DNA of 64,000 nt from Lentzea cavernae (GCF_014653695.1 NZ_BNAR01000004.1:390645-454644); one strand, 5' to 3'. Shown: positions 25,946-37,041, counted from the first letter of the stretch. The notes: generated from the sequence alone by a model not told the origin. A program made the numbers and translations.

Positions 25946-27535
25946 ATGCGTACTCGAACGAAGTGGTGGAGCGCGCTCGCCGCAGTGGCGGTGGCCACGT
26001 CGGTGGCCGTGGCGATTCCGCCGGCACAGGCGATCGGCCCCGACCTGCTGCCCCTGAACATCACCAACAACAGCGGACGCTCTGAATCCGTGCACCTGTA
26101 CGTCCTGGGCACCGACATCCGCAACGGACGCCTCGGGTACGTCAACCAGGCGGGCGCCTTCACGCCGTGGTCGCCGGGCGGCAACCCGCCCACGCCCGCA
26201 CCGGACGTGTCCATCGCCGGCCCAGGTCAGGGCGGCACCGCCACCCTGCGCGTGCCCCGGTTCATCTCCGGTCGCGTCTACATGTCGTTCGGCGAGAAGC
26301 TCAAGTTCTTCCTGACGCCCGACGGCCTGGTGCAACCGGCGCCGTGGGCGGGCGGCGACCCGAACAGCGGCATCCTGTTCGACTGGAGCGAGTTCACCTA
26401 CAACGACAGCGGGCTGTGGCTCAACAGCTCCCAGGTGGACATGTTCGCCGTGCCCCACGCGGTGACGGTGACGGGCGCGAGCGGCGCCACGAAGAAGACC
26501 GGCGAGCTCAAGTCCGGTGGGCGTGACGCCGTCATCAACGGCATCCGCAACCAGTCCGGCTGGGGCGGGTCGATCATGTCCCGTTCGGACGGCACCGTGC
26601 TGCGCGTGCTCGCGCCGGGCAAGGCGGCCGACGTCGGCAACTTCGACCGCAACTACCTGGACTCGTACATCACCCAGGCGTGGAACGCCTACACGGGCAA
26701 GACGCTGACCGTGCAGCCTTTCGGCGACCGTCCGGACGTGAAGTACTTCGGCCGCACGTCCGGCAACAACATGAACTTCACGAACACCTCGGGTCAGCAG
26801 GTGGCGTCGTTCGCGAAGCCGTCCACCTCGAACGTGTGGGGCTGCGACGGCGCGTTGCACGCACCCAACGACCAGGTGGTCGGCCCGATCGCGCGCACCC
26901 TGTGCGCCGCGCTGCACCGCTCCACGCTCGGCCGCATCGACGTCCAGCCCGGCGGCGGCCCCGCCGACTTCTACCAGGGCGCGATCACCAACCACTACTC
27001 GCGGCTGGTGCACCAGAACATGGTGGACGGCAAGGCGTACGGGTTCGCGTTCGACGACGTGCAGGCCCAGGAGTCGCTGGTGCACGACGGCGACCCGCGC
27101 TCGGCCGGGATCATCCTCACCCCGTTCGGCGGCGGCTCGACCCCCCAGCCCACCGGCGGCAGCATCGTCAGCGACTGGCACGGCAAGTGCATCGACGTGC
27201 CGAACTGGAACTTCGCCGACGGCCAGCGCCTGATCGTGTGGAACTGCACGGGCGGCACGAACCAGAAGTTCGAGTTCGTCAACGGCACCGTGCGCACGGA
27301 GAACAACAAGTGCGTGGACGTGGCGTGGGGTTCGACGGCCAACGGCGCGGCCGTGCAGCTCGCGACCTGCTCCGGCAACGCGGCTCAGCAGTTCGTGCTG
27401 ACCGGCGCGGGTGACCTGGTGAACCCGCAGGCCAACAAGTGCGTGGACATCGCGGAGTGGAACCCGAACAACGACGCCGTCCTGCACATGTGGGACTGCG
27501 TCGGCGGCGCCAACCAGAAGTGGCACCGCGGCTGA
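25946..27535 (+). CDS. Secreted GH64 beta-1,3-glucanase with ricin-type lectin domain
   Basis: A 529-aa extracellular enzyme. The signal peptide spans residues 1-29 (cleavage after AQA). The GH64 catalytic domain, ~30-400, follows with typical blocks: LPLNITNNSGRSESVHLYVLG at its start, FDWSEFTYNDSGLWLNSSQVD and RDPR-type end. GH64 enzymes release laminari-pentaose from beta-1,3-glucan and attack fungal walls. After a short Gly/Thr/Pro linker, residues ~405-529 form a beta-trefoil with QxF/QxW repeats (NQKFEFV, AQQFVL, NQKWHR). AAGGAG precedes the ATG, and a strong terminator follows the gene. Confidence 0.9.
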   Translation: MRTRTKWWSALAAVAVATSVAVAIPPAQAIGPDLLPLNITNNSGRSESVHLYVLGTDIRNGRLGYVNQAGAFTPWSPGGNPPTPAPDVSIAGPGQGGTATLRVPRFISGRVYMSFGEKLKFFLTPDGLVQPAPWAGGDPNSGILFDWSEFTYNDSGLWLNSSQVDMFAVPHAVTVTGASGATKKTGELKSGGRDAVINGIRNQSGWGGSIMSRSDGTVLRVLAPGKAADVGNFDRNYLDSYITQAWNAYTGKTLTVQPFGDRPDVKYFGRTSGNNMNFTNTSGQQVASFAKPSTSNVWGCDGALHAPNDQVVGPIARTLCAALHRSTLGRIDVQPGGGPADFYQGAITNHYSRLVHQNMVDGKAYGFAFDDVQAQESLVHDGDPRSAGIILTPFGGGSTPQPTGGSIVSDWHGKCIDVPNWNFADGQRLIVWNCTGGTNQKFEFVNGTVRTENNKCVDVAWGSTANGAAVQLATCSGNAAQQFVLTGAGDLVNPQANKCVDIAEWNPNNDAVLHMWDCVGGANQKWHRG

Positions 27536-27542
27536 CGACCTG

Positions 27543-27580
27543 AGCGAACGCCGGGGTGCCTGTGCACCCCGGCGTTCGCT
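27543..27580. terminator. Perfect 17-bp stem terminator
   Basis: A 17-bp perfect stem (AGCGAACGCCGGGGTGC and its complement) around the loop CTGT, 8 nt after the GH64 stop. It also overlaps the last codons of the convergent DinB gene, so it probably ends transcription from the plus strand. No long U tract follows. Confidence 0.75.
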
Positions 27581-28334
27581 ATTCCACCCGTGCCGCGATC
27601 GTGTCGAGGTCGCGGGTGGCGTAGCGCAGGTGCTCCCACTCCTCCTCCAGGATCGTGTGCAGGCAGGACGACGCGGATTCCGGGTGTTCCGGGTTCCACG
27701 GGTTCTTCCTGACCACCGCCAGGTCCGCCTCCGTCGCCCCGGCGAGGAAGTCGCGGACCATCGCCACCCGGCCGGCCCTCACCTCCAGGACGTCGGCGTA
27801 GGACGGAGTGCCGGAGGAGAAGACGGCCAGGTCGTAGCCGTCGGTCTCGTACTCGGCGTTCGGCAGGCCCAGCGGGTGGTAAGGATGCTCGATCTCCAGG
27901 ACCGCCCCGCCGAGCCACGTGTCGGTCGCCATGACCAGGTGCCGCAGCGTCTGGGCGAAGGACCACTCACCGTCGACCCGCACGTCCTCCGTGCCCGGCG
28001 GCATTCCCGCCACACGCTCGACCGCCGCCGCCCAGGCCGCCTCGACCTTGTCCCACGCCGAACGCAACGCGTCCGGGCCCTCCGCACGCCGCTCGCTCCT
28101 GCCGGGGAAGCGCCGGTCGAGCTCGGCCTCGACGAACGGCACGACGTCGACCCCGTTGACCCACAACGCACTCCGGCCGCTGAGCAGCCACGGCGCGTCG
28201 ATGTCCGCGCCCCCGGCCTCGACCGCCCTCATGACCACACCGGACAGATCCGACCGGGTGAACCGGGCACCGCGAAGGCTCACGTCGACGAACTCGGCAC
28301 CGCGGAGGTCGTCGGGATGACTGAAACGCGCCAT
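27579..28334 (-). CDS. DinB-like protein with N-terminal pentapeptide-type segment
   Basis: A 251-aa protein. Residues 1-55 have pentapeptide-like repeats (DLRGAEFVDVSLRGARF, TRSDLSGVV). The rest is a DinB/MST-type four-helix bundle with spaced His residues (LRHLVMATDTWLG, HTILEEEWEHLRYA) that may bind a metal. Members often act as thiol-dependent transferases or hydrolases. ATG 28334 is chosen because MARFSHPDDLRG starts the first repeat. The 3' end is embedded in the terminator hairpin of the neighbouring gene. Confidence 0.75.
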   Translation of the reverse strand: MARFSHPDDLRGAEFVDVSLRGARFTRSDLSGVVMRAVEAGGADIDAPWLLSGRSALWVNGVDVVPFVEAELDRRFPGRSERRAEGPDALRSAWDKVEAAWAAAVERVAGMPPGTEDVRVDGEWSFAQTLRHLVMATDTWLGGAVLEIEHPYHPLGLPNAEYETDGYDLAVFSSGTPSYADVLEVRAGRVAMVRDFLAGATEADLAVVRKNPWNPEHPESASSCLHTILEEEWEHLRYATRDLDTIAARVE

Positions 28335-28361
28335 CCGCCGACCCTGCCACACCCGCCGGTC

Positions 28362-28835
28362 TCAGGCGGCCGCGGTCCACGCCTTCCCGCGGTCGCGCTG
28401 CATCGGCGGAACCTTGAAGTTGGCGTACGAGTACTTGCCCGTGATCTGCCCGTCGGCGTCGAAGTGGAGGACGTCCATCCCCTGCCAGACCATTCGGGAG
28501 CCGTAGCGCAGCAACCCGTACAACCGCAGCAGGGGGTAGACGCCACGGGCGCGCGTCCCGGAGATGTCGATCCGGCACGCCCAGCGGATCGCCGCGCGGC
28601 GACCGGACTCGTCGACCAGCTTGTCGTGCACGTCGAAGCGCATCGCGCCGTACCTGCCGGCGAACTGGGGCGCGAACTCCGCGCGGATCGCGTCCCTGCC
28701 CTGGTGCTTAGCGCCGTCACCCGGCTCGTACTCGGCGTCGTCCGCGAAGAACGCCATGACCCGGTCGAGGTCGTTGTCGTTGAAGGCCTCGACGAACTCG
28801 TCGACCGTCGTGGACAGAGAGCGGGGCTGCGTCAT
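28362..28835 (-). CDS. SnoaL/NTF2-like protein
   Basis: A 157-aa small alpha+beta-barrel protein. It has the typical N-terminal helix VDEFVEAFNDNDLDRVMAFF, ADDAEYEP and later MVWQGMDVLHFDADGQITGKYSYAN. Such folds act as isomerases, hydrolases or ligand binders; no specific activity can be read. It is divergent from the TetR gene at 28929, which may control it through the palindrome at 28883. Confidence 0.78.
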   Translation of the reverse strand: MTQPRSLSTTVDEFVEAFNDNDLDRVMAFFADDAEYEPGDGAKHQGRDAIRAEFAPQFAGRYGAMRFDVHDKLVDESGRRAAIRWACRIDISGTRARGVYPLLRLYGLLRYGSRMVWQGMDVLHFDADGQITGKYSYANFKVPPMQRDRGKAWTAAA

Positions 28836-28882
28836 GGAACGGGCCTTCCCAGGCGGCGACTGCGTGGTCGCACACACTAAGG

Positions 28883-28893
28883 GAACACCGTTC
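28883..28893. promoter_or_regulatory. Putative TetR operator (GAACACCGTTC)
   Basis: GAAC-ACC-GTTC is a perfect 4-bp-arm palindrome in the 93-bp divergent spacer between the SnoaL-like gene and the TetR gene. It is followed by an AT-rich TTCTTTTAACC. It could be the site of the adjacent TetR regulator; inference only. Confidence 0.35.
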
Positions 28894-28928
28894 TTTTAAC
28901 CAAAGCTCCTGGTAGGGTTCCATCTCAC

Positions 28929-29597
28929 ATGGACGCGTCGTTCCGCCGGGCCCGGCACCCGGAGCAGAAGGAGCAGCGGCGGGAGGCGATCCTCACCGCC
29001 GCCCGCGGCCTCGCGCTCGACGCCGGCGTCGCACGGGTCAGCCTCGGCGACATCGCGACCGCCGTCGGCCTGGTGAAGTCCAACGTGCTGCGCTACTTCG
29101 GCACCCGTGAAGAGATCTACCTGCAGCTCACCATGAACGACGGCACCGACTGGGCCGACGCGGCGAGCGACAGGCTGACGAACGCGTCCGGCATCGACGA
29201 GATGGCCGCCGCTCTCGCGGACTCGTTCGCCGAACGGCCGTTGTACTGCGACCTGGTCAGCCACGCAGAGACGATGCTGGAGCACAACGTGTCGGTCGAG
29301 GTGCTGCGCACCTACAAGGTGTGGGCGATCGGCATGTACGCGCGGGTCGGCGAGCGGATCGTCGGGGCGTGCCCGGAGCTGACCGGGCAGGAGGGCGCGT
29401 CCGTGGTGTTCGCCGCTGGGGCGTTCGTCGGCCGGCTGCACCCGATCACCCAGCCGCCGGCGGCATTGGCTGAGCTCTACGCTCGGGAGCCTGCGATCGC
29501 GGCGGTGTTCCCGCCGTTCCGGCCTGCGCTGCAGAGGTTCATCGCGGCGACTGCTAGCGGGTTGCCCGCGGTCCGGGGTGGATCCGCGCTCTCGTGA
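28929..29597 (+). CDS. TetR-family regulator
   Basis: A 222-aa regulator with the N-terminal HTH (QRREAILTAARGLALDAGVA, SLGDIATAVGLVKSNVLRYF, GTREEIYLQL). The C-terminal domain resembles TetR_C type domains of actinobacterial regulators that often control nearby oxidoreductase or SnoaL-like genes. It is divergent from the SnoaL-like gene at 28835. The ATG at 28929 is the first in-frame start. Confidence 0.87.
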   Translation: MDASFRRARHPEQKEQRREAILTAARGLALDAGVARVSLGDIATAVGLVKSNVLRYFGTREEIYLQLTMNDGTDWADAASDRLTNASGIDEMAAALADSFAERPLYCDLVSHAETMLEHNVSVEVLRTYKVWAIGMYARVGERIVGACPELTGQEGASVVFAAGAFVGRLHPITQPPAALAELYAREPAIAAVFPPFRPALQRFIAATASGLPAVRGGSALS

Positions 29598-30099
29598 CCG
29601 CCGCTGGTTTGCCGCGGTCCGCGACTGGCTTGTCTGGCGGCTCTCGCCACGCCACCGGCGTGCTCGCAGCCTGCGGCTGACCTGCTCTGCCGCCCTCGTA
29701 GCCATCACCAGCCCACCCGCACTCCGCAGCTGACCTGCCAGCGGGCCTCAACACCGCCAGCAGCCTGCGGCCGACCTGCCAGCGGCCCTCATGACCACCA
29801 CCGGTCTACCGGTAGCCCACGCTGACCAGGTCTGCCGCCCCCGCAGCCACCACCAGCCCGCCGCACTCCGCAGCTGACCTGCTCAGTGGCCCACGTGACC
29901 ACCGGTCCGCCCGCAGCCCACAGTTGACCTGCCCAGCAGCCTCCACAGCCACCAGCCCATCCGCAGCCCACGACTGGCTTGACCGCTGCCCTCACCACCG
30001 GCCCGCCCACAGCCCGCGGCCGCCCGCCCCAGCAGCCCTCACCACCACCGGCCAGTCATCGGCGCACACACGCCGACGACTGGCCGCGGACCAACCCCG
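29598..30099. repeat. Gene-free stretch with about eight degenerate ~42-60 bp tandem repeats
   Basis: The ~500 bp between the TetR stop and the maltokinase stop holds no convincing gene. From about 29640 to 30055 a motif of the form GCAGCCYGCGGCTGACCTGC, then CAGCGGCCCTCATGACCACCAC, recurs about eight times with changes in spacing (for example near 29669, 29716, 29765, 29867, 29915 and 29960). Base composition is C/A-rich on the plus strand. Confidence 0.55.
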
Positions 30100-31451
30100 T
30101 CAGGCCGTCCAGACGGGTTCGCCGGTCAACACCTCCGCGATCGCCGACAACGGGATCACCGTCCACTCCGGCCGGTACCGCTGCTCGTGCCGCACCTCCA
30201 CCACCGCCCGGTCCAACTCCACGGCGCACAGCAGCGCGCCGTCGGGCAGGAGGTCCGGCGACACCTCGGCGTACCCGTCGCAGAACGCCTTGCGGTTGTG
30301 CGCCAGCCACCGCGCCGCCCTGGGCAGCAGGGTGGCGACGTCCTCCGCGCCCACCAGCAGCTGGGCCGCCGCGTAGTGCAGCGACCGCAGGACGGTGGCC
30401 ACGTCGTGTTCCGCGGGGCGCGTGCGGGCGCGGTCCGCGGGGGTGCCGTGCGGTTCGCCCTCGAAGTCGACGAGCACCCAGGTGAGCGGGGAGCGCAGCA
30501 CCTGGCCGAGGTGCAGGTCGCCGTGGACGCGCTGCAGGCGCAGCGGGCGCGGGTCCGCCAGCACGGCGTCGTAGCGGGCGCGGAGGCCCTGCTCGAACGG
30601 CTCGAGCGCCTCGACCTCCAGCAGGGCGGCGTCCAGGCGGCGGTGCAGGGCCGCGACGAACTCGTCGGCAGGGCCGGAGGCCTGGGTGCCGAGCGTTTCC
30701 CGCAGGTCGGCGTGCACGCGGGCGACGGCGCGGCCCAGGCGGTGGGCCTCGGCGGCGAAGTCGCCTCCCGCGTTCTGGGGGTCCTCGGCGGGGCCTGCGA
30801 GGTAGTCGCGCACGCTGGCGGTGGCCATCGGCCAGCCGAGCGAGCCGAGCGGCACGAACTCGTGCAGCACCGCGAACGTGGTGCGTTCACCGTCCAGTTC
30901 GGACTCGAGGGCGCCCAGGGGTGGTGCGATGTGCGGGTCCTCGACGGAGTGCAGTGCGGTGTGCAGCACCAGTTCCGGGTTGTCGCCGGGCACCAGCTCG
31001 CGGAAGAACTTCAGCACGTGCCGCTGACCGTAGACGATCGAGAAGTTGCGCTGCAGGCCCGGGAACGGCCGCCCGACCGGTGCGTCGGTGTACCTGGGCG
31101 GCAGGGCGCCGCGGAACCGCAGGTCCGCCACCTCCGAGGACTTCTCGAAGTGGTCGAGCAGCACGGCGGTCAGCTCCGGGTCGTACACCGCCTCGTAGAC
31201 CTGGCGCCCGCCCGCGCTGCCGATCCTGGCGTGCACCAGGCGCTCGGGCAGTTCGTCGCGCACGCCCAGCAGCAGCTGGTAGCGGCGCCCGTCGCACGCG
31301 AGCAGCACGTGCACCAGCGCGGGGTCGCCCTCCCGCAGGACGGTCACGCGCTCGCACTCGACCGGCCCGCGCCCGCGGAACCAGGTCTGGGCGTGCAGCC
31401 AGCGGTCCAGCTGTTCGGGGGCCGGGACGACCTCGACGGCCTCGCTCGTCG

Positions 31452-31455
<4 letters not shown>
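30100..31455 (-). CDS. mak: Maltokinase (Mak/Pep2)
   Basis: A 451-aa cytosolic kinase with an aminoglycoside-phosphotransferase-like fold. It phosphorylates maltose to maltose-1-phosphate, the substrate of GlgE in alpha-glucan synthesis. The N-terminal cap ([12 protein letters not shown]) is typical of maltokinases. The catalytic loop is [12 protein letters not shown] and the metal-binding segment LVDFEGEP. The GTG start overlaps the TreS stop by 4 bp, so trehalose isomerisation and phosphorylation are coupled. GlgE and GlgB are not in this window. Confidence 0.9.
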
Positions 31456-33119
<1,664 letters not shown>

Positions 33120-33217
33120 GGCACCTCTCGCTCGCACGTCGTGGAATTGCGGCAGAGTGCGGCACGACGGGCGTCAAGATCAAATCGTTCACCTGACTGT
33201 GTGAACGCCTCCGGAGG

Positions 33218-33427
33218 TCACCGGTTCTCGTGCCGTTCGAGCACGGAGGCGATCCGTTGCGCGGGGATCTCGTGCCTGCGCCAGGTCGCCTCCTCCTGCA
33301 CGACGTAGTGCAGCTTCTCCCCCACGCTGCGCAGCAGCATCACGACCCCCTTGTGCGTCTGCTCCCCGTCGAGGCTGAACTCGACGAAGTCCCCCTGCCT
33401 CGCGTCAGACCCGTAGTCGCGCAGCAT
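33218..33427 (-). CDS. Small hypothetical protein
   Basis: A 69-aa protein I do not recognise. It is beta-rich (GDFVEFSLDGEQTHKGVVML, KLHYVVQEEATWRRHEIPA), suggesting a small barrel such as an SH3-like or CarD-like fold, but no family is certain. The start is ambiguous: ATG 33427, with GTG codons just upstream. It lies between TreS and a TetR gene on the same strand. Confidence 0.5.
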   Translation of the reverse strand: MLRDYGSDARQGDFVEFSLDGEQTHKGVVMLLRSVGEKLHYVVQEEATWRRHEIPAQRIASVLERHENR

Positions 33428-33532
33428 CACGGACCCCACTTCCACGTCGTTGTGGCTGCAACAGCACGGCACAGTGGTGGTACCCCGCGCGTTCGAGGTC
33501 CACAAACGACATTCACCGGTTCAGGTGAGGCC

Positions 33533-34150
33533 TCAGCCCGAGAATCCCCTCGCGGCGATCATCAGCGCCTCGACCGTCGCCGCCTCCAGCGACTCCGGCG
33601 GCTCGGCGGCGAACGCCTGGTGCTCGACCGCCACCCGCAGCGCGGCGTTGATCATCGCCGCCTGGATCGCGGTGGCCAGGTCGGGCCCGGCCAGGCCCGC
33701 GCGCTCCGCGAGCGCCTCGGCGAAGGCGGGCTCCGCCTCGCGGTGCGCCTCCAGCCAGACCGCGCGCAGGCCGGGTTCGGTCCGGGTCAGCCGGACCAGG
33801 TCCAGCATCTCCGCCGTGGCCTCGGCGTGGCCGGACACGAGCGTGCCGAGCAGCTCGGACACGCCCTGGTCGGCACGCCACGAGCGCAGGCCGGCGGCAA
33901 GGTGCTCGATGCCGTTGCCGAGCAACGGCATGACGCAGCTCTCCTTGTTCGGGAAGTAGCGCCACAGCGTGCGCGCGGACATGCCCGCCTCCGCCGCGAT
34001 CTCCTCGGCGGAGGTGTCCGCGACCCCCTTGGCCAGGAAGAGGCGGACGGCGGCCCTGGCCACCTCCAGGCGGGTCTCGGCCTTGCGCCGTTCGGTCAGC
34101 GGCGGTCGCCCGGTCCGCTCCGGTGACCGGGTCTGCTGTCGGTCGCGCAT
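33533..34150 (-). CDS. TetR-family regulator
   Basis: A 205-aa regulator. The HTH lies at ~25-75 (AVRLFLAKGVADTSAEEIAA, EAGMSARTLWRYFPNKESC), preceded by a basic N-terminal arm (RTGRPPLTERRKAET). It is divergent from an SDR gene at 34241. The 90-bp spacer is AT-rich for this genome and includes TGTCTGTGAATGACA-like dyads and a TTGACA box, so it likely represses the SDR gene. Confidence 0.87.
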   Translation of the reverse strand: MRDRQQTRSPERTGRPPLTERRKAETRLEVARAAVRLFLAKGVADTSAEEIAAEAGMSARTLWRYFPNKESCVMPLLGNGIEHLAAGLRSWRADQGVSELLGTLVSGHAEATAEMLDLVRLTRTEPGLRAVWLEAHREAEPAFAEALAERAGLAGPDLATAIQAAMINAALRVAVEHQAFAAEPPESLEAATVEALMIAARGFSG

Positions 34151-34240
34151 GCCACCTCCGTTCGTGGTCTGCGCCATCCTACTTTTTGTCTGTGAATGAC
34201 ATGTTGACACTGCGCGCCATAAAGTCGGTACGGTGAGTCC

Positions 34241-35005
34241 ATGACCACGAGCAGTGACTTCGACGGCCGCAGCGTCGTCATCACCGGTGCCGGATCGGGG
34301 ATCGGACGGGCCGCGGCCCTGCAGTTCGCACGAGCGGGCGCGAAGGTGGTGCTGGCCGACGTCAACGCGGAGGCCGTCAAGACCGTCGCCGAGGAGGTCG
34401 TCGCGGCCGCTGGCGTCGCGGTCGCCGTGGCAGGCGACCTGACGGAGCCCGGCGTCGTCGGCGAGGTGGTCGCGACGGCCGTGAACTCGTTCGGCGGCCT
34501 GGACGCGCTGGTGTGCAACGCGGGGATCATGGACTCCATGTCCGCCGCGGCGGACGTCTCCGACGACGAGTGGGACCGCCTCCTCGGCGTCAACCTGACC
34601 GCCCCGTTCCGGCTCACCCGCGCCGCGCTGCCGCACCTGCTCGCCCGCAAGGGCGCCATCGTGTACACCGCGTCGGAGGCGTCGCTGCGCGGCAGCGCCG
34701 CCGGAGCCGCCTACACGGCCGCGAAGACGGGCCTCGTCGGGCTGATGCGCTCCGTTGCGGTCACCTACCGGGACGCCGGTCTGCGCGCCAACGCCGTGGC
34801 CCCAGGCGGCACGAGGACGGGCATCTCCGCCAGCCCCGATCCCGCCGCGCTCGGCCCCCAGGTCGTCGGCCGGTACCTGCCCAACATGGGCCGGGTCGCC
34901 GAGGCGGGGGAACCGGCCGCCGCCATCGTCTTCCTCGCCTCCCCCGCCGCCTCGAACATCACCGGAGTCGTGCTCCCGGTCGACAACGGCTGGTCCGCGG
35001 TCTGA
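34241..35005 (+). CDS. Short-chain dehydrogenase/reductase (SDR)
   Basis: A 254-aa classical SDR. It has TGAGSGIG near residue 15, VCNAGIMDS, catalytic YTAAK with preceding Ser (TASEASLRGS), and the C-terminal GVVLPVDNGWSAV typical of FabG-like members. It uses NAD(P)H to oxidise or reduce an alcohol/ketone; the substrate is unknown. Control by the divergent TetR regulator is likely. Confidence 0.9.
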   Translation: MTTSSDFDGRSVVITGAGSGIGRAAALQFARAGAKVVLADVNAEAVKTVAEEVVAAAGVAVAVAGDLTEPGVVGEVVATAVNSFGGLDALVCNAGIMDSMSAAADVSDDEWDRLLGVNLTAPFRLTRAALPHLLARKGAIVYTASEASLRGSAAGAAYTAAKTGLVGLMRSVAVTYRDAGLRANAVAPGGTRTGISASPDPAALGPQVVGRYLPNMGRVAEAGEPAAAIVFLASPAASNITGVVLPVDNGWSAV

Positions 35006-35198
35006 ACCCGCGCGCGGCACGGCCGATGCCGTCCACTGTGGACCACCCAGGCGGTGGGTTCACCCGATGCACACACCGGGCAAGGGGTTGAGCGCGCGCG
35101 AACCGGGTACATGGCGACCAGCCACCTGACCGGTTGCGACGCACGTCCTCCTTCGGAAACACCCGCGGGAGCTGATCTCCCCTTGTCCGGAGCACACC

Positions 35199-36236
35199 AT
35201 GTCCACAGCACCCGACGCCCTGGCCGAGCAGGCCGACCGCCCGCGCGGCACCGACTTCGCCCGCCTCACCAAGGAGCTCAAGGCCGCCGGGCTGCTGGAG
35301 CGGCGGCGCGGCTACTACCTGCTGCGGATGACGGTGAACGCGCTGCTGCTCGGGGCGATCGCCGCAGCGTTCGTGCTGCTGGGCGACTCCTGGTGGCAGG
35401 TGCTGACGGCGGTCGCACTGGCCGTGGCGTCCACGCAGCTGGCGTTCATCGGTCACGATGCCGGGCACCGGCAGATCTTCCGCAGCCACCGCAACAACGA
35501 CGTGGTCGGGCACGTGCACGGCAGCCTCACCGGGATCAGCTACCAGTGGTGGGTCGCGAAGCACAACCGCCACCACGCCAACCCGAACCACGAGGACCAC
35601 GACCCGGACATCGAGATCCACGCCCTGGCCTTCAGCCGCGCCCAGGCGGCGCGCAAGCAGGGCCTGAACGCCTGGATCACCAAGCGCCAGGCGTTCCTGT
35701 TCTTCCCGCTGCTGCTCGCCGAGGCGGCCGCGCTGCGAATCTCCGGCATGGTCGCGTTGTGCCGCAACGAACTGCGCAACCCGTGGCGCGAGGCGGCGAT
35801 GCAGATCCTCCCGCTGGCCCTGTACCTCGCGGCGGCGTTCGTCGTGCTGTCACCCGTGAAGGCCGTCGTCTTCATCGCCGTGCACCAGGGGCTGATGGGC
35901 GTCTACCTCGGGTGCTCGTTCGCGCCCAACCACAAGGGAATGCCGATCATCACCGGCGAACAGCGCCTCGACCACCTCCACAAGCAGGTGCTGACCTCGC
36001 GCAACGTCACCGGGGGACGGTGGGTCGACGCGCTGCTCGGCGGGCTGAACCACCAGATCGAGCACCACCTGTACCCGCACATGCCCCGCCCCAACCTCCG
36101 CCGGGCGCAACCCGTCGTCGAGGACTTCTGCCTGCGCAACGAGATCCCGTACAGCAAGACCACCCTGCGCCGCTCCTACGCCGAGGTGCTGCGGCACCTG
36201 CACGACGCCGGGGCACCCCTGCGCAACACGGCCTGA
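35199..36236 (+). CDS. Membrane fatty-acid desaturase
   Basis: A 345-aa di-iron desaturase in the membrane. All three His boxes are present: HDAGH (near residue 85), HNRHH (near 125) and HQIEHH (near 287). The QxxHH third box is the form of front-end acyl-lipid desaturases; no cytochrome b5 domain is fused, so a separate electron donor is needed. It should place a double bond in membrane acyl chains. GGAG precedes the ATG. It stands alone, with a 193-bp upstream spacer. Confidence 0.9.
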   Translation: MSTAPDALAEQADRPRGTDFARLTKELKAAGLLERRRGYYLLRMTVNALLLGAIAAAFVLLGDSWWQVLTAVALAVASTQLAFIGHDAGHRQIFRSHRNNDVVGHVHGSLTGISYQWWVAKHNRHHANPNHEDHDPDIEIHALAFSRAQAARKQGLNAWITKRQAFLFFPLLLAEAAALRISGMVALCRNELRNPWREAAMQILPLALYLAAAFVVLSPVKAVVFIAVHQGLMGVYLGCSFAPNHKGMPIITGEQRLDHLHKQVLTSRNVTGGRWVDALLGGLNHQIEHHLYPHMPRPNLRRAQPVVEDFCLRNEIPYSKTTLRRSYAEVLRHLHDAGAPLRNTA

Positions 36237-36362
36237 TCGCAATACCACCGCACCGGACGACCGGTGGGTGTACCGTTGGCCTGGAGGCGGCCGCGTTCCG
36301 CGCCCTGGATTCTCCTGTCGGAGATCTCGACCTCCCATTCTCTTCGAACGGAAAGAACACAA

Positions 36363-36512
36363 GTGAACCTGTTTTCGGCGAACGACCTCTTCAGCCACCC
36401 CGAGGCCACCCGGCCCGACGCGCAGCCCGACGCGGCCGAGCACGAGCAGCCGTCCTGGACGAACCTGTTCCAGGAACCGGTGCCCGCACCGCGAGCGCCC
36501 GCCAACCACTGA
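36363..36512 (+). CDS. Possible 49-aa peptide
   Basis: The GTG at 36363 has GGAAAG about 8 nt upstream and opens a 49-codon frame ending at 36512. The product is Pro/Ala/Asp-rich with two similar hydrophobic patches (NLFSANDLFSHP and SWTNLFQEP). No signal peptide or TM segment. Unlike most short frames here it has a ribosome site and an AT-richer leader (36330-36362). It could be a small regulatory or precursor peptide, but no modifying enzyme is adjacent. Tentative. Confidence 0.4.
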   Translation: MNLFSANDLFSHPEATRPDAQPDAAEHEQPSWTNLFQEPVPAPRAPANH

Positions 36513-36753
36513 GCCGCGGGTCACACCGCTTCCGGACTCGCCAGAACAACCAGCGCGATGCGGCGCTGGATGGCGTAGTGTCGGCCTGGTCGGGGGTTCC
36601 AGTTGCAGGCATCCCGCCGCCACGGTTCCCGATCCCATTCGGCTCGGCGCTCTCGCCACCGGCCGGAGATTGGAGCACCGGCTTGCAGCCGGATCGCCAG
36701 CTCTACCCGCTCGTCCCGCTCTTCCGCGTCGCACCGGGCGAGGTGGTGTGCGG

Positions 36754-37020
36754 ATGACTCGCTCCACTCAGATCGGCCGGCCCAGTGGTGCCGCGGCCGA
36801 CTTCGCAGAGGCACGGCTCGCCGCCGAGGCGGCTGGAGCCGTCCAGCAGCGTCAAGCGGCCCGCAGGGTCGCCGAGCGCAGCCACGACGCGCAGGACTGC
36901 CGCGATCTGCTGTTGATGCTGGGCCTCTCCGACCTGGAACCCACTGCCGCACGTCCGGCACAGACCGAATCAGCGGTCATGACCTTCTCCGAGGCGCTCG
37001 GCCTGCACCGCACGACCTGA
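36754..37020 (+). CDS. Small hypothetical protein
   Basis: An 88-aa Ala/Arg-rich helical protein (FAEARLAAEAAGAVQQRQAARRVAERSHDAQDCRDLLLMLGL) that I do not recognise. The ATG at 36754 follows GAGGTGG. A convergent terminator hairpin lies just after its stop, which supports transcription through it. Confidence 0.5.
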   Translation: MTRSTQIGRPSGAAADFAEARLAAEAAGAVQQRQAARRVAERSHDAQDCRDLLLMLGLSDLEPTAARPAQTESAVMTFSEALGLHRTT

Positions 37021-37041
37021 GCGGTCAGGCGCTGTCCGGGA

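Noticed and set aside
28929-29597. TetR gene as the origin of the downstream repeats at 29.6-30.1 kb
   Set aside because: Unlike the crtI tail at 20 kb, the last codons of the TetR gene do not match the repeat motif.
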